From Dipteronia dyeriana (taxonomy: Eukaryota > Streptophyta > Magnoliopsida > Sapindales > Sapindaceae): 64,000 bases of DNA. Below the pieces are notes generated by a model. It searched no databases, had not been told where the DNA came from, and saw only the letters and a list, made by a program, of their open reading frames with translations. Made by a program: the position numbers and the translations under genes. This document shows, one piece after another, positions 1-10,436 of this stretch; the first letter of the stretch is position 1, and the number at the start of each line of letters is the position of its first letter. The DNA lies in assembly GCA_032871835.1 (NCBI GenBank), contig CM065297.1, positions 61,553,253-61,617,252 of the forward strand, given 5' to 3'.

Positions 1-1987
1 TGAAGAGATAAACACCCTATGTGAATATATGATGATATTTAAACAACAAACAAGGCTAGGGTACCTTATATGCTTATCTAGGATTATGAGATGACAATAA
101 ATGCAATCCTAGATATCAAGAGCTAAATGACATGTCATAAAGCTTAGCTAAATATAGAACAAGCAATCCTATGAAGCTATCATAAAAGCCAAATCAACAC
201 ATGTTGTCATTAAGCATGGCAAGGACTATAATGCAATCAATAAAAGCAATCAATGAGTCCTAAACAATATCTAAATGCAAAGCATTGAGATTTAGCTAGA
301 AGTTATCAATAACAACATTCCTAGCTATCACAAACAATCACAATGAATCAACAAATATGCTTACAATGTATTCAACATATACTTAGTATATATTCATATG
401 ATTGAGACAAACATTTAGCCACACAATAAATGCAAGTCTTAGACCAATGTCTATCAATAACAAACTCAATTAGTTGTGTAGAGATTTTCTAACAAAATAA
501 TTGTCACAAAAACATCACATAAACATTCAAAAGCTTAACAAGTTGATTAATGAACAATCTATCAACCTAGTCAACAATTACACAAGAATGTTTATGACCT
601 AACTTTTAGGTAAAAATGACCTAATCAATTAAGCTATCAAAATACAAACCCAATCATGTCATCATTCAACAAAAATATGCATTCTAAAATGATTTCTATA
701 ATTCCTATGCAATAAAAATGAACTCTTGGAGTTTAAGAACAATAATCAAAGATAAAAGTTTGTTCTTACTTACCTAGTCATGAATGATGAAGACCCATGT
801 CTAAAGATGATCATTAATGCATGAAGGATGATGGGTTTTGGGTTTGGAGAGTTAAAGAATAACTCTTGGAGCTTCTCTCTCAAAGCAAATACTTTCTCAC
901 ACTAAAAAATGGTTTTTAAGCTCTGAAAAAACTAGTGAGGAAGAAGATGACATGTAAATACGAGCTCTAGCACAAAACTACATCGGTTTGAAAAATGCCC
1001 GAAATTTAATTAGTGCGATGGTCGACAAGCGCCACACCAGCGCACACCTATTTTCCAAGGGGCGTTGGTGAGGTGCGCTTGTGCACCGGCGCAGCCGCGA
1101 CAACACAAAAGCTCGAGATTCGAGCGACCCAAAACATGACCAAACGACATCCAAACCTTTCGTATAATATACCGTTGGAAAGGTATGGAAGACCACTTTC
1201 TACTACAACTTATAAAACAAGATTTAGAAGTCTGTAGAAAAGGTTATGGTCATTTGAGTGACCAAATGTCAGAAACGGACAACAACAGAGATGTCCTTTT
1301 GTTGTGATCAGTTTGGAGATTTCAAAACCAATCCAAACGATCATGAAATATTATGAATAATATACCGTTGGAAAGGTATGGGTGTCTAGTTTGTACAAAA
1401 ATTTTCAAAACATATTTTGAGGCATTTTATAAAAATTTATGGTCACAAGACCATACAAAGGTCAGTTTTGAAAAACATTTAAATCTTTGAAATCCATATT
1501 TTGAAACTAGACACCTTACTCCACATATCCAAACCAAGAGAAGAATAAGACCTTCTCAAATGGTCATTCAATGCGCTAAGACAAGCACACCATCGTACAA
1601 GTATGAACAACACAGAAAACCACACTATGAATGCACATAGACAACAATGAAGCACACATGCATAACAAATCAAATGCAAGTAAATGTGTGTGTGAGCAAC
1701 ACATAATGCATGTCAATACAAATGCAAAGATGTGATCAATATAAACATGCAAGAAGAGTTATCAAAACATGAATGCACACTCATATAAATAGACAACATA
1801 TACGAATAAGAAATATGCATGAGTTGTGAGTGTGTGCAACTATATCTCTTCAAAGCAAGTAAGCACAAGAAATACACCTTTGGTGCTTCTTCTCTTAAGG
1901 TCTTGAGAGCCTAAGCTACCCTTATATAAAACCCCAAAAATGTGGTTTGTTCACGAAATAAGCCAATCAATAAATGAGGACTTTACA
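1..1987 (-). repeat. 3' LTR of copia element 1 (partial)
   Basis: The segment matches the right LTR at both ends: position 1 aligns to 6884, and the terminal block ending in TTTACA at 1987 aligns to TTTTCA at 7729. It is about 1.1 kb longer than the right LTR would predict. It contains two imperfect internal copies of a module with the core ATACCGTTGGAAAG, about 194 bp apart (near 1163 and 1357), which also occurs twice in the solo LTR at 33104-35325. The element reads right to left, so this is the downstream LTR. Confidence 0.85.
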
Positions 1988-2495
1988 CTTGCTTAGCTTC
2001 AAAGTAGTACTCACGGGTGTATAACAATGTTTGGCACTTTCAAGGCCAAATTTCTTCACTAGGTTTTTGGCATATTTAGCTTGAGATATGAAAATCCCAT
2101 CATCCATTTACTTAATTTGTAAACCTAGAAAGTAACTTAGCTCACTAACAAGACTTATCTCAAATTCATGAGACATGACATCAACAAATTGTTATAATTT
2201 GGTGTCATTGGTGGAGCCAAAGACTATATCATCAATATAGATTTGAGCTATAAATAACTCATCTTTATTTTTTTTGATGAATAGTCTTGTCAACACTATC
2301 CCTAGTGTAGCCATTGTCTATGAGATATTGAGTGAGACGCTCATACCAAGCCTTAGGTGCTTGTTTCAACCCATATAAAGCTTTGTTGAGGTGATAGACA
2401 TGATTAGGGTGGTGAGGATCCACAAACCCTTTGGGTTGCTCAACAAACACTTCCTCTTGCAAGAAGCCTTTAAGGAAGGCACTCTTAACATCTAT
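1988..2495 (-). pseudogene. copia 1 reverse transcriptase, C-terminal fragment
   Basis: Read on the minus strand, this is the rest of the copia RT. It has the block SAFLKG...[11 protein letters not shown], then [16 protein letters not shown], then a stop near 2265. After that the catalytic neighbourhood YIDDIVFGST and the SYFLGLQI block run in further frames. The sequence stops at about 2000 and joins the LTR directly, so the roughly 130-residue RNase H domain expected here is missing. The fragment continues the large ORF at 2496-4721 across a stop or frameshift. The product would have been RNA-dependent DNA polymerase copying the element's RNA. Confidence 0.8.
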
Positions 2496-4721
2496 TTAAT
2501 ATAATTTGAACTTGTGCAAACAGGAAATGGATAAAAGAAGCCTAATGGACTCAATCCTAGCAACGGGAGCAAATGTCTCCTCAAAGTCAATACCCTCAAT
2601 TTGAGAGTATCCTTGTGCTACAAGCCTATCCTTGTTTCGCACAATGTTGCCATCCTCATCGGATTTGTTCCTATATACCCACTTGGTGCCTATCACATTA
2701 GTGTTCTTGGGCCTAGGAACTAGAGTCCAAACCTCATTTCTTTCAAATTGGTTAAGCTCTTCTTGCATGGCAAGAACCCAAAATTCATCTTTTAAGGCTT
2801 CATCAATTTTCTTGGGTTCTATTTGAGAGGTGTAACATGTGTAGCTAATTAGATTAGCCATTTGATGCCTAGTCCTAACACCCTCACTAACCTCTCCAAT
2901 GATGTCCTCTTTATCATGGAGTTTCCTAACCCATGGAGCAGGTTCTTTTGAGTTCAAGGGAGGAAGCCTATTAATAGGTTGTGTTATGTCATCATCAAGG
3001 TTAGTCTTTTCAACATTAGAGACATCAACAACCTTCTCCAAAGGGGAGTCATCAACTAAATCTACCTCCTCCTCATGGTCATTAGATTTGAGCATAGTGT
3101 CATCAATGGCTACATTAGATGATTCCATTACGGTCATAGTCCTTAGATTGAAAACTCTATAGGCTCTACTGTTCAAGGCATAGCCAATGAAGATACCCTC
3201 ATCACTCTTAGCATCAAATTTGCCAAGTTGATCACGGCCATTCAAAATGTAGCATTTGCATCCAAAAATGTGGAAGTAGCTAACAATTGGCTTTCTACCT
3301 TTCCATAACTCATTGGAGGTTTGCCTAGTATGGAGCCTAAGGAAGACTCTATTTCCTATGTAGCAAGTCGTATTTACGACATCAGCCCAAAGATTCCTAG
3401 GGACATTATTGATAAGCAACATCACACGGGTCATTTCTTGAAGAACCCTTTTTTTGCTCTCAACAACTCCATTTTGTTGAGGTGTCCTAGAAGCCGAAAA
3501 CTCATGAGAAATGCCTAGACTATTGCAAAAGTTTTCAAAATGGGCATTCTCAAATTCTTTCCCATGGTCACTCCTAATTCTCTTAATGCTTTTAATCTTA
3601 GAATTCATTTCATTTTGAATTTTAAAGCAAAGAATTTTAAACTTGTCAAAAGTTTCAGATTTTTCTCTAAGAAAATAGGTCCAAGTGTACCTAGAGAAGC
3701 CATCTACATACACAAAAATGTATCTCTTTCCACCTAAACTCTTAGTTTGCATAGGACCCATAAGATCCATGTGGAGAAGCTCTAGAGGTTCTTTGGTGGT
3801 TATATACTTGACCTTTTTATGCATACTTTTGGTTTGCTTCCCTTGTTGGCAAGGTCCACAAACACCATTAACCTTTTTCCCAAGCTTGGGAAGGTCTCGC
3901 ACAACATTGAACTTATCTAAGATTCTTAGATCCCTAAAGTTCATGTGACCAAGTCTTTCATGCCACAACTCTATTTGTTCATCCTTGGACACATTACAAT
4001 ACACACTTCTAGCCTCAAGACAATAGCAATTGTCACTAGACCTCATACCTTTTAACAAGGTTTTTCCATTAGGCAATAGGATAGAACAATCATTTTTAAT
4101 AAACAAGACGGAGAGTCCATCATCACTAAGATGTGAAATGCTTATCAAATTGGCTTTTAGACCATCAACATACAAAGCATTTGACAAGGAGGGCAATCCG
4201 GGAATGGAAATGGTTCCCTTTCCTTTAACCTTCTTTTTGGATCCATCACCAAAGGTGATATTTCCTCCCTCCTCCATCACAAGAGTCTCAAAGAAACTCT
4301 TATTTCTAGTCATGTGCCTAGAGCACCCACTATCCAAATACCAAAAATCACAAGAATGAGCTTTCAAAGCAATTTGCACAACATGGCAAAGGTGTTCATC
4401 CTTTCTAATCCACCTAGGTGCAGTATTTTCCTTCCTAGTGGTCAATGGTACATGGGCTCTAAATGTCCTAGGATCATGCAAAGGTGTTCCACTTTTCCTA
4501 GTGACATGCATCATGGCTCTAGATGTCCTAGGATCATGCATCATGGCTCTAGATGTCCTAGGATCATGCTTCATGGCACTAGCCTTTTTCTTTTCTATCA
4601 TGCTTTCGATCCTACACAATTTGATATACCTAAAGCAATTTGGTCTAATGTGACCATCAATACCACAAAAATGACATGTAGGTAAAAAGTTAGGAATTAT
4701 ACCATATCCTTGAGGATGCAT
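2496..4721 (-). CDS. copia 1 protease-integrase-reverse transcriptase polyprotein segment (741 codons)
   Basis: This long open frame of a copia pol polyprotein starts with a CCHC knuckle (CHFCGIDGHIRPNC, about residues 17-30). A short tandem repeat of the decapeptide HDPRTSRAMM follows. Next come the aspartic protease site YLDSGCSRHMT, the GAG-pre-integrase block ending WHERLGHMNF with the CGPC zinc pair, and the integrase core with DLMGP, the SDHGKEF region and the ESKKR glutamate. Then come the integrase C-terminal domain (FGCKCYI...KSDEGIFIGY) and the start of RT (EEL.QFERNEVWTLVPRP, GTKWVYRNK, EETFAPVARIES). It ends at a stop just after the first RT motifs. In the protease triplet DSG, Gly-Cys-Ser replaces the usual Gly-Ala/Cys-Thr/Ser, which is still within family variation. 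It belongs to the upstream gag frames (4880-6387). I treat it as a fragment of a dead element. Confidence 0.9.
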   Translation of the reverse strand: MHPQGYGIIPNFLPTCHFCGIDGHIRPNCFRYIKLCRIESMIEKKKASAMKHDPRTSRAMMHDPRTSRAMMHVTRKSGTPLHDPRTFRAHVPLTTRKENTAPRWIRKDEHLCHVVQIALKAHSCDFWYLDSGCSRHMTRNKSFFETLVMEEGGNITFGDGSKKKVKGKGTISIPGLPSLSNALYVDGLKANLISISHLSDDGLSVLFIKNDCSILLPNGKTLLKGMRSSDNCYCLEARSVYCNVSKDEQIELWHERLGHMNFRDLRILDKFNVVRDLPKLGKKVNGVCGPCQQGKQTKSMHKKVKYITTKEPLELLHMDLMGPMQTKSLGGKRYIFVYVDGFSRYTWTYFLREKSETFDKFKILCFKIQNEMNSKIKSIKRIRSDHGKEFENAHFENFCNSLGISHEFSASRTPQQNGVVESKKRVLQEMTRVMLLINNVPRNLWADVVNTTCYIGNRVFLRLHTRQTSNELWKGRKPIVSYFHIFGCKCYILNGRDQLGKFDAKSDEGIFIGYALNSRAYRVFNLRTMTVMESSNVAIDDTMLKSNDHEEEVDLVDDSPLEKVVDVSNVEKTNLDDDITQPINRLPPLNSKEPAPWVRKLHDKEDIIGEVSEGVRTRHQMANLISYTCYTSQIEPKKIDEALKDEFWVLAMQEELNQFERNEVWTLVPRPKNTNVIGTKWVYRNKSDEDGNIVRNKDRLVAQGYSQIEGIDFEETFAPVARIESIRLLLSISCLHKFKLY
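4508..4567 (-). repeat. 30-bp tandem repeat inside the copia 1 pol ORF
   Basis: Two exact consecutive 30-bp units lie at 4508-4537 and 4538-4567, with degenerate neighbours on both sides (about 4448-4490 and 4568-4585). The unit length is divisible by three, so the repeat stays in frame and encodes a decapeptide of the type HDPRTSRAMM. It lies between the CCHC knuckle and the protease, where copia proteins are poorly conserved. Replication slippage would explain it. Confidence 0.85.
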
Positions 4722-4879
4722 TGGAGCCTTCTCATGTCTTTGTGGTTGTCTTGCTTATTGTTAAGGAGCTTTCCTTCTTTGTTGTTGAGCAATACTTGAT
4801 TGCTTCCTTGGTTGAGCTTGCATGATAGGTGTCTTCCTTTTGTGAGCTTTTGGTTGAGGGAAGTTAACTTGAGGAGCCC

Positions 4880-5458
4880 TTATAGGATGAGCTTGAGTGG
4901 GATTTTTGGTGCCACCTTCACTTGAGCACTATTTAAACACTCTCCTAGATCAAGCTTCTTCCTAGGAGTTTGATGAGGGGAGGACCCATTGAATTTCATG
5001 CTTCTTTCAAAAATGGTTTTTCTTAGAGTGGAGGACATCTTGTCATCTTCAAACCCAAGCCCCTTTTTGTCACTTGGCCACTTTACAACGTCTAGCATGT
5101 GGTCAAGTTTCTTGGTGCTAGAGTTCATCTTGGCCAAATACTCTCTAGCATCTTCAAGCTCTTTCTTCAACCCTTTTTCACTCCTCTTAGATCTTTCCAA
5201 CTCTTTATTTAGTTGGTCAAGTTGAGTTGAGAGGTCTAGGTTTTCTTCTTTTAATCTCTTGATCTCATTCTTGTTCTTTAATCTTGAGCTCTCAAACTTA
5301 GCCATGTAGTCCTTGAGATCCATCCTATCCACACTTCCATTTGTGGATTGTGATGAAGATCCATCATCACTTGAGTAGTCTTCCTCTTGACTATCATTCT
5401 CTTCTTCACTAGCATCTTTGCTTCTAAGAGAGGATGTAAATGCTATGAAGTTAGCCAT
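4880..5458 (-). CDS. copia 1 gag C-terminal region with predicted coiled coil
   Basis: This 192-codon frame has an acidic Ser/Asp/Glu-rich start (SEEENDSQEEDYSSDDG). A heptad-like Lys/Glu/Leu stretch follows (KFESSRLKNKNEIKRLKEEN to LKKELEDAREYLAKM, about residues 55-115), and then a basic tail. SIRE-type copia elements typically carry such a coiled coil between the gag zinc knuckle and the protease, and I infer a role in capsid assembly or interaction. It follows the zinc-knuckle segment at 5459-5883 and precedes pol, with stops between the frames. Confidence 0.7.
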   Translation of the reverse strand: MANFIAFTSSLRSKDASEEENDSQEEDYSSDDGSSSQSTNGSVDRMDLKDYMAKFESSRLKNKNEIKRLKEENLDLSTQLDQLNKELERSKRSEKGLKKELEDAREYLAKMNSSTKKLDHMLDVVKWPSDKKGLGFEDDKMSSTLRKTIFERSMKFNGSSPHQTPRKKLDLGECLNSAQVKVAPKIPLKLIL

Positions 5459-5883
5459 GAGTTCTTCATCATCCGAAGACTCATCTCCTTCATTAGAGTT
5501 ATCATTTCACTCCATGTGGTAGCCATCACTTTTCCCTTCTTCTTGTTCTTGTGATTTGCACATTCCGGGGTAAAGTGATCTATTCCACCACATTCATAGC
5601 ATTAGACTCCTTTCTTCTCGATCTTTTCTTACCTAGGCTCAACCTTTTTAAAGGGATCTTTTTTCTTCAAGTCTTGACCCTTGGATCCAAAGCCTTTCTT
5701 CTCAGACTTGTAGAATTTCTTTAACTTTCTCATTAGCAAGGCCATCTTTTCATTCGAGTCATCACCTTCCTCCTTCTCAACTTTGGAGGCTTTCAAAGCA
5801 ATATCTTTTTGCTTTTTCGATGATATAGAGTTAGGAAATTTCCTTGATTATTAAGTTAAAAGCCTCCCAATCACTTCACTTGG
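5459..5883 (-). pseudogene. copia 1 gag middle part with CCHC zinc knuckle, interrupted
   Basis: The minus-strand frames connect gag (5884-6387) to the coiled-coil segment. They contain a Lys-rich stretch and the retroviral-type knuckle CYECGGIDHFTPEC at about 5555-5600. Several stops break the frame. The knuckle would bind element RNA in the capsid. Confidence 0.7.
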
Positions 5884-6387
5884 CTACATGTCGTTGTAAC
5901 CACTATTTTCTTCCAAAGTCGTCACCTTAGACTCAAATCTATCGGGTAGAGATCTCATAATCTTCTGCTTGATCTTCCTATCTGAATAAGGATCACCAAG
6001 TTGATGACTTTGGTTAACAATGTCCATCAACCTCACTTCGAAGTCATTGAAGCACTCGTTCTCATCCATCTTGAGCAATTCGAATTGCGTTTGGAGAACT
6101 TGAAGCTTTGATTCTGCACATAGGATGGCATGCATTGCCTTCCTATTCCACTTTGAGGCCTCAAACTCTTGTGCATTCCACTGTGCCTTTGGTTTAAGTA
6201 CATCATCTCCTCCATCTACAGTAGTCATCATGGGTGGAGTGTAGCCATCTTCAACCGCCATCCATGACAAGTCATGAAATTGGCAAATATACGACTCCAT
6301 CTTGCCTTTCCACGAGGTATAATTCAATCCGATGAGAAGTGGAGGTCTAGTGCTGGAAGCTCCCTCGTTGCCACCGTTTCCACTCAT
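5884..6387 (-). CDS. copia 1 gag N-terminal domain (UBN2-type)
   Basis: From the ATG at 6387 (MSGNGGNEGASS...) the frame gives the standard copia gag core. It has P-L-L-G-NYTSWKGKMESYI, a W.A.E..A.KW..KA..AI block, then a helical region ending SLPDRFESKVTTLEE. I chose this start because upstream codons of the longer frame (to 6471) run towards the primer-binding region and look like leader. The domain forms the capsid shell. The frame breaks at 5884 and the protein continues degenerate downstream. Confidence 0.8.
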   Translation of the reverse strand: MSGNGGNEGASSTRPPLLIGLNYTSWKGKMESYICQFHDLSWMAVEDGYTPPMMTTVDGGDDVLKPKAQWNAQEFEASKWNRKAMHAILCAESKLQVLQTQFELLKMDENECFNDFEVRLMDIVNQSHQLGDPYSDRKIKQKIMRSLPDRFESKVTTLEENSGYNDM

Positions 6388-6498
6388 TATGTTTAATGAA
6401 TGAATGATATGAATGCAAATGTATGAATTATCAATACACACATAAAATGCAACACACACTAAAAAGAGCAAGGATCACATATGTATGTCTAGGAACCT

Positions 6499-6510
6499 GC
6501 TCTGATACCA
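6499..6510 (-). other. Primer-binding site of copia 1 (initiator Met tRNA type)
   Basis: On the minus strand this reads TGGTATCAGAGC, the usual copia primer site complementary to the 3' end of initiator methionine tRNA. It lies 2 nt inside the 5' LTR boundary at 6513. Confidence 0.9.
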
Positions 6511-6512
6511 AT

Positions 6513-7729
6513 TGAATAAAATATTATGGTGTGTAATATTAATCTAGAAGGGGTGAATAGATTTTAATTAACTTTTACCCAATTTTCGTTAAGAGTCAAA
6601 TTGAAGAAAATGCCCCTAACTAGTCACAATAATATCACAAGTGTAATAAGTGCAGAAATAATAAAAACACTTGAGATATACGTGGAAACACTCCAAATGG
6701 AAAAAACCATGGGCAGATGAGTGCGCCACACTAGAACCTCGAATCCACTAATGACAAGGAATTACAACCTAATCCCGGTTTAATCCACCATCACTACCTA
6801 ATCCCGCTATAAGTGAACCTAGTTCATCTTGCTTGTGTTTTAAGCTACCTACTCCCGGAAGCAACACAAGTCTTACTTCTCAATGAAGAGATAAAGTGCC
6901 CTAAGTGAATATGTGATGATATTCAATGAACAAACAAGGCTAGGAAACCCTATATGCTTATCTAGGATAATGAGATGACAATTAATGCAATCCTAGATAT
7001 CAAGTGCTAAATGACATGTTCAAATAGCTTAGTTAAACATAGATCAATCAATCCTATGAAGCTATCACAATACAACACTCAATCATGTCATCACAACAAC
7101 CTCTAATTTGTAGCTAGAAATATTCTAAGAGAATACAATTAATTAAAGAGAGGGTTTAGTAAGCAAAAACACTTAACTTGTAAGAAGTAATGAAGAGCTT
7201 ACCAAACAAGCGCAAAATTACTGGAATGTTTGTGCGGGTGAGGCTGAGCTAGACGAGTTGCGCACCACCAGCACATGCACATTTTTCCAACTATGCACGG
7301 TTGCAGCAGCGCACCTCAGTGGCGCATGACTAGCGACAGTCCACTGTGAATGTTGCGCTGGTGGGGTGTGCTGGTCGAGTAGCGCATCACCAGCGCAAGG
7401 CCTATTTTTTCAACACTGAAATGCACAAAAACAATAAGTTCAAGAGTGACGAAATTGCATCCTATTTTAATGCCTAGCATGACATAAAACTTTCATAGCA
7501 AGATGCAAATAGGTTAACAAGAGTCATTTAAACTAAAATGCATACAAGAAAACACTCAACATATATGATCAAGAGTTATGCATGAATATATGAGTGTGTG
7601 CAACTATCTCTTCAAAGTAAGTAATGGTGCTTCTCCTCTTGAGGTCTTGAGAGCCTAAGCTACCCTTACATGAACTCCAATAATGTGGTTGTTCATGAAA
7701 TAAGCCAATCAACAAATGGGGACTTTTCA
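6513..7729 (-). repeat. 5' LTR of copia element 1, internally deleted
   Basis: The LTR is bounded by TG at 6513 and CA at 7729. It aligns in blocks with the left LTR but lacks a segment equivalent to about 457 bp of it. The deletion junction falls on a repeated 9-mer, AAGCTATCA, seen at 174 and 631 in the left copy. Further downstream sequence, including the ATACCGTTGGAAAG modules, is also absent. On the minus strand this LTR would supply the promoter for the element. Confidence 0.85.
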
Positions 7730-7742
7730 TACTTATCAGAGT

Positions 7743-7940
7743 AGGATTTGTGCACTTATCATAGTAGGAATTATGAGGTTATAATTAATTTAACTTCCTA
7801 TTTTCTCTAGGACTTTTAGCTTTGCGTGAACACTTCTTGTAATGTTATATATACGTTCATTATCAATGAAAAGGTGTGTAAATTCAAATCCGAAACCAAT
7901 CTCTATCTTATACTTAGTGGCCAAGGTGTTAAAACATTGC
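7743..7940. other. Possible LTR remnant between copia 1 and the LINE
   Basis: The stretch holds TATATATAC followed by TTCATTATCAATGAAA, a combination seen near the transcription start and R region of many plant copia LTRs. I find no terminal repeats and no partner copy in this window. It could equally be ordinary AT-rich flank. Confidence 0.25.
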
Positions 7941-7959
7941 TGTCATCATGATTCAACAA

Positions 7960-9257
7960 TTTGAAAGGCTGGGTGTTCGAGTTCGAGCTCTTTTTTATGA
8001 AGAAGTTTCATGTGGGGTCGTGACCTTTTGGAGGCTAGATCACAGTGGCGTATTGGAGATAGAAACTCGGTGTCAGTGTATAATGACCTCGGAATTCCTC
8101 GCTCTTCAACTTTTAAATTAATATAACATCCTAGTTTGGCTATTTCGACTAAGGTGGTAGACCTGTAACGGCTTTTGGGTGTTGGAACAAAATTTTGGTG
8201 CGTGACTCTTTCCTAGCAGATGATGTTGAGCTGATCTTAAATATTCCTTGCTCTTCTCTCCATCATCGTGACTCCCTAACCTGGCATTATGATAGGCTAG
8301 GCGCTTATACGGTTAGGTGTAGTTATCACTTTAGGTGTGTTCTGGCTTCGACTCCTAGTTCTTCAGCCTTAGGTATTATGGAATCATGGTGGAAATTTAT
8401 ATGGCTTATGATTTCGCCGAAGTTGTGGCTTTTAATTTGGAAAGCATGCCTGGAGTGGTTGTCGATTTGTAAAGTTCATCCGGAATCCACTTTACATGCT
8501 CTTTGGTGTTGTCATTTGATTTAAAAAATCTGGAAGAGTCTTCCCTTCATGGAGGGTTTTGGGAATTTTAACACTTCTCAGGTCCTAAACTTCATACTCT
8601 CTTGTAGGACTCGGCTTGTGTCTAGGGAGTTTGAGGTGGTGTGCATTTTCTATGGAAAATTTGGTTTCGGAGGAACAACTTTGTTCATCAGTCTTCATTT
8701 TTATGTGATTTTGATATAGTATGTTGGTCTTATAGCTTTTTAGAATACTACCAGAATTAGAGAGTGGTGGAGACTCCAAGCGAGGTGATGGTGGTGAGAA
8801 ATTCGTGGAGATCGCCAGATGAGGGGTTGTTCAAGGTCAACACCAATGCTACCATTGATAAGAAGGATGGGAAAGTAGGAGTTAGGATCAGGTGGCTGAA
8901 GCAATTGTGATGCTTCGGGGTTTACAGTTTACGATTGACATTGATCCGGTCCCTTGTGTGATTGAATCTAATGCTCTGTCTATGATTAAGTTTGTCAAGG
9001 AGGGTGAGTTCCTGTGTTCTAAAGTGGTCATTGTTCGTTAAGGATATTTTCTTAATGCTTGATAGCCTCGCTAGTTGCTTTGTTAATTTTACTCCTAGGA
9101 TTGCCAATAAGGCGGCTCATGCTTTAGCCAAGTTAAGTTTAACTTTGGTTGATAATGGCTAGAAAATGGAGGAGTGTGGTCCGAGTTGTGTTGGGAGACT
9201 GTCCCAGGTCTTTGTAATGTTTTTGGACTAATGAATTCTTCGGTTCTAAAAAAAAAC
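7960..9257 (+). mobile_element. 5'-truncated L1-type LINE
   Basis: Plus-strand translations show the distal part of a plant L1 ORF2. First is a WRIGDRNSVSVYND block after the RT core, then the zf-RVT region, then an RNase H-like domain. After the last coding trace come TTCGGTTCT and a run of nine A's at about 9246, the usual LINE 3' tail. The RT core and ORF1 are absent, as expected from incomplete target-primed reverse transcription. The exact 5' end and the TSD are not resolved. Confidence 0.75.
8040..9165 (+). pseudogene. LINE ORF2 C-terminal part: zf-RVT and RNase H, broken
   Basis: Frames at 8040-8190 read SQWRIGDRNSVSVYND. The open frame 8195-8524 has SLTWHYDRLGAYTVR, then WWKFIW...SPKLWLLIWKACLEWL, which matches the zf-RVT domain found downstream of plant LINE reverse transcriptases. 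Around 8790-9165 the RNase H-like domain follows (RSPDEGLFKVNTNAT, and later NKAAHALAKLSL). At least four stops or shifts interrupt it. In a live LINE this region would assist nicking-primed cDNA synthesis; here it is a relic. Confidence 0.75.
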
Positions 9258-9622
9258 AATATAATTTGGTAGTTAAAAGCGCTCTTTTAGTCTCGCTATG
9301 GTCTTAAGCTCGAGTCGCCTTACCCACAAATATTATATATATAAAAAGTAAAAAATGAAAATTAATCTAATAATGGAGATCGAGATATATAGATCATCGG
9401 TGGACACACTCATGTGATGATTCCTATGCTCACACAACTTCACTCTTTTGTCTTGTTTTGTTAACATTGTATAATCAAATACTTATATTAACATAGTCAA
9501 CAACAATGATCACTGAACATATCGATCAAACAATGATTTTCTGATCTTGGCAATCCAATTAAGTGAACATAAAAGAAGACAAGCTCTAATTTTACTAATG
9601 AGGTTGATCATCACTTATCATC
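9258..9622 (+). promoter_or_regulatory. Probable native 5' flank and leader of the NIP aquaporin, separated by the gypsy element
   Basis: The bases at 9618-9622 (TCATC) are the left copy of the gypsy target duplication and the right copy is at 21700-21704. Before insertion this DNA was therefore directly joined to the aquaporin ATG. It is AT-rich and contains TATATATAAAAAG near 9337, a plausible TATA box about 280 bp before the insertion point. No expressed sequence supports the promoter role, which is inferred from position. Confidence 0.5.
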
Positions 9623-10436
9623 TGTAATATGTAAATTTTATCAGATGTACATGTCATTGACAAGGTGGATAAGATTGCCAGGTAGATATTCGAATAGGCA
9701 TTCAGAAAATACCCTTCAAGACAAAACTAAGGAATGAAAACCCAAGTGAGTGTGAACACGAGTATTCGGCAAACCATGACCTGCTCGGAACCAAGTGACG
9801 TCATGTTCTGCTCGAGACAAATATGAAGAAATCCGAATAAAGAAGTCCAGTACATGACTCGCATACGAACCAAGAGTCATATTAAATTACGCAAAGATAT
9901 CCACGTCGAAGAATAATTCCAAGAATAATAAAATACCAAACAGGAAAAAGGTTCCATATTAGGCAACAACTTTATTTCTTCAAGAAGACTGCGCATTTGT
10001 AAGGAAATAAGTCCTAAATGGACTATATCACTAGAGTCCCATTCGATCTCCATACAATCTCTGAAATAGGAAAGAAGATAAAGACTACTCCAACAAGTAA
10101 GCAATTATAATTAAATACAAAAAACTTTCATTACTTGTACAAAAAGGATTAGGGTTCTATGCACATATAAATAGACCTGTAATCTCGTCATAAAAAAACA
10201 GAAAAGCACAGAGAGAAAAAAAAAGAGATCGAGAGTTGTAAATCTTTATTTCAATAGTGTATTTTGGCTCGGTTGTTTGTTCAACCACCCGTGGATGTTT
10301 AGCTGATCATCGGAGTTTTACCACGTAAATTTGTGTCTAACTAGTTTCAAATTGCATTCTCCTTCTCTTTCTCTTTGAGGTCACGTCTAAAATCCAATCT
10401 TGTTAACTCTCGCAGATTGAGAAATTGACGTCAACA
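9623..10436 (+). repeat. 5' LTR of the gypsy element
   Basis: This 814-bp LTR has a TG start and CA end. It contains TATAAATAG at about 10166 (a likely TATA box). Its differences from the 3' LTR are mostly A/G and C/T changes. Confidence 0.93.

Larger units (their letters stand above)
1..7729 (-). mobile_element. Ty1/copia LTR retrotransposon 1 (SIRE-like), 3' LTR cut by the window edge
   Basis: This is a minus-strand copia element. The right-hand sequence from 6513 to 7729 is homologous to the left-hand sequence from 1 to 1987, so they are the 5' and 3' LTRs. By alignment the left LTR should begin about 370 bp before the window. Between them lie gag, zinc knuckle, protease, integrase and part of reverse transcriptase in copia order, and the primer site is complementary to initiator Met tRNA. 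A coiled-coil gag extension and the Tork/SIRE-type pol suggest the SIRE branch, which is an inference. Stops and frameshifts split the reading frame and the RNase H domain is missing, so the copy cannot be autonomous. The right flank after the terminal CA is TACTT (7730-7734); the matching TSD copy lies outside the window. Confidence 0.9.

Noticed and set aside
978..1679. Short frames inside the copia 1 LTR
   Set aside because: They overlap on both strands, are not shared by the other LTR and show no domain.
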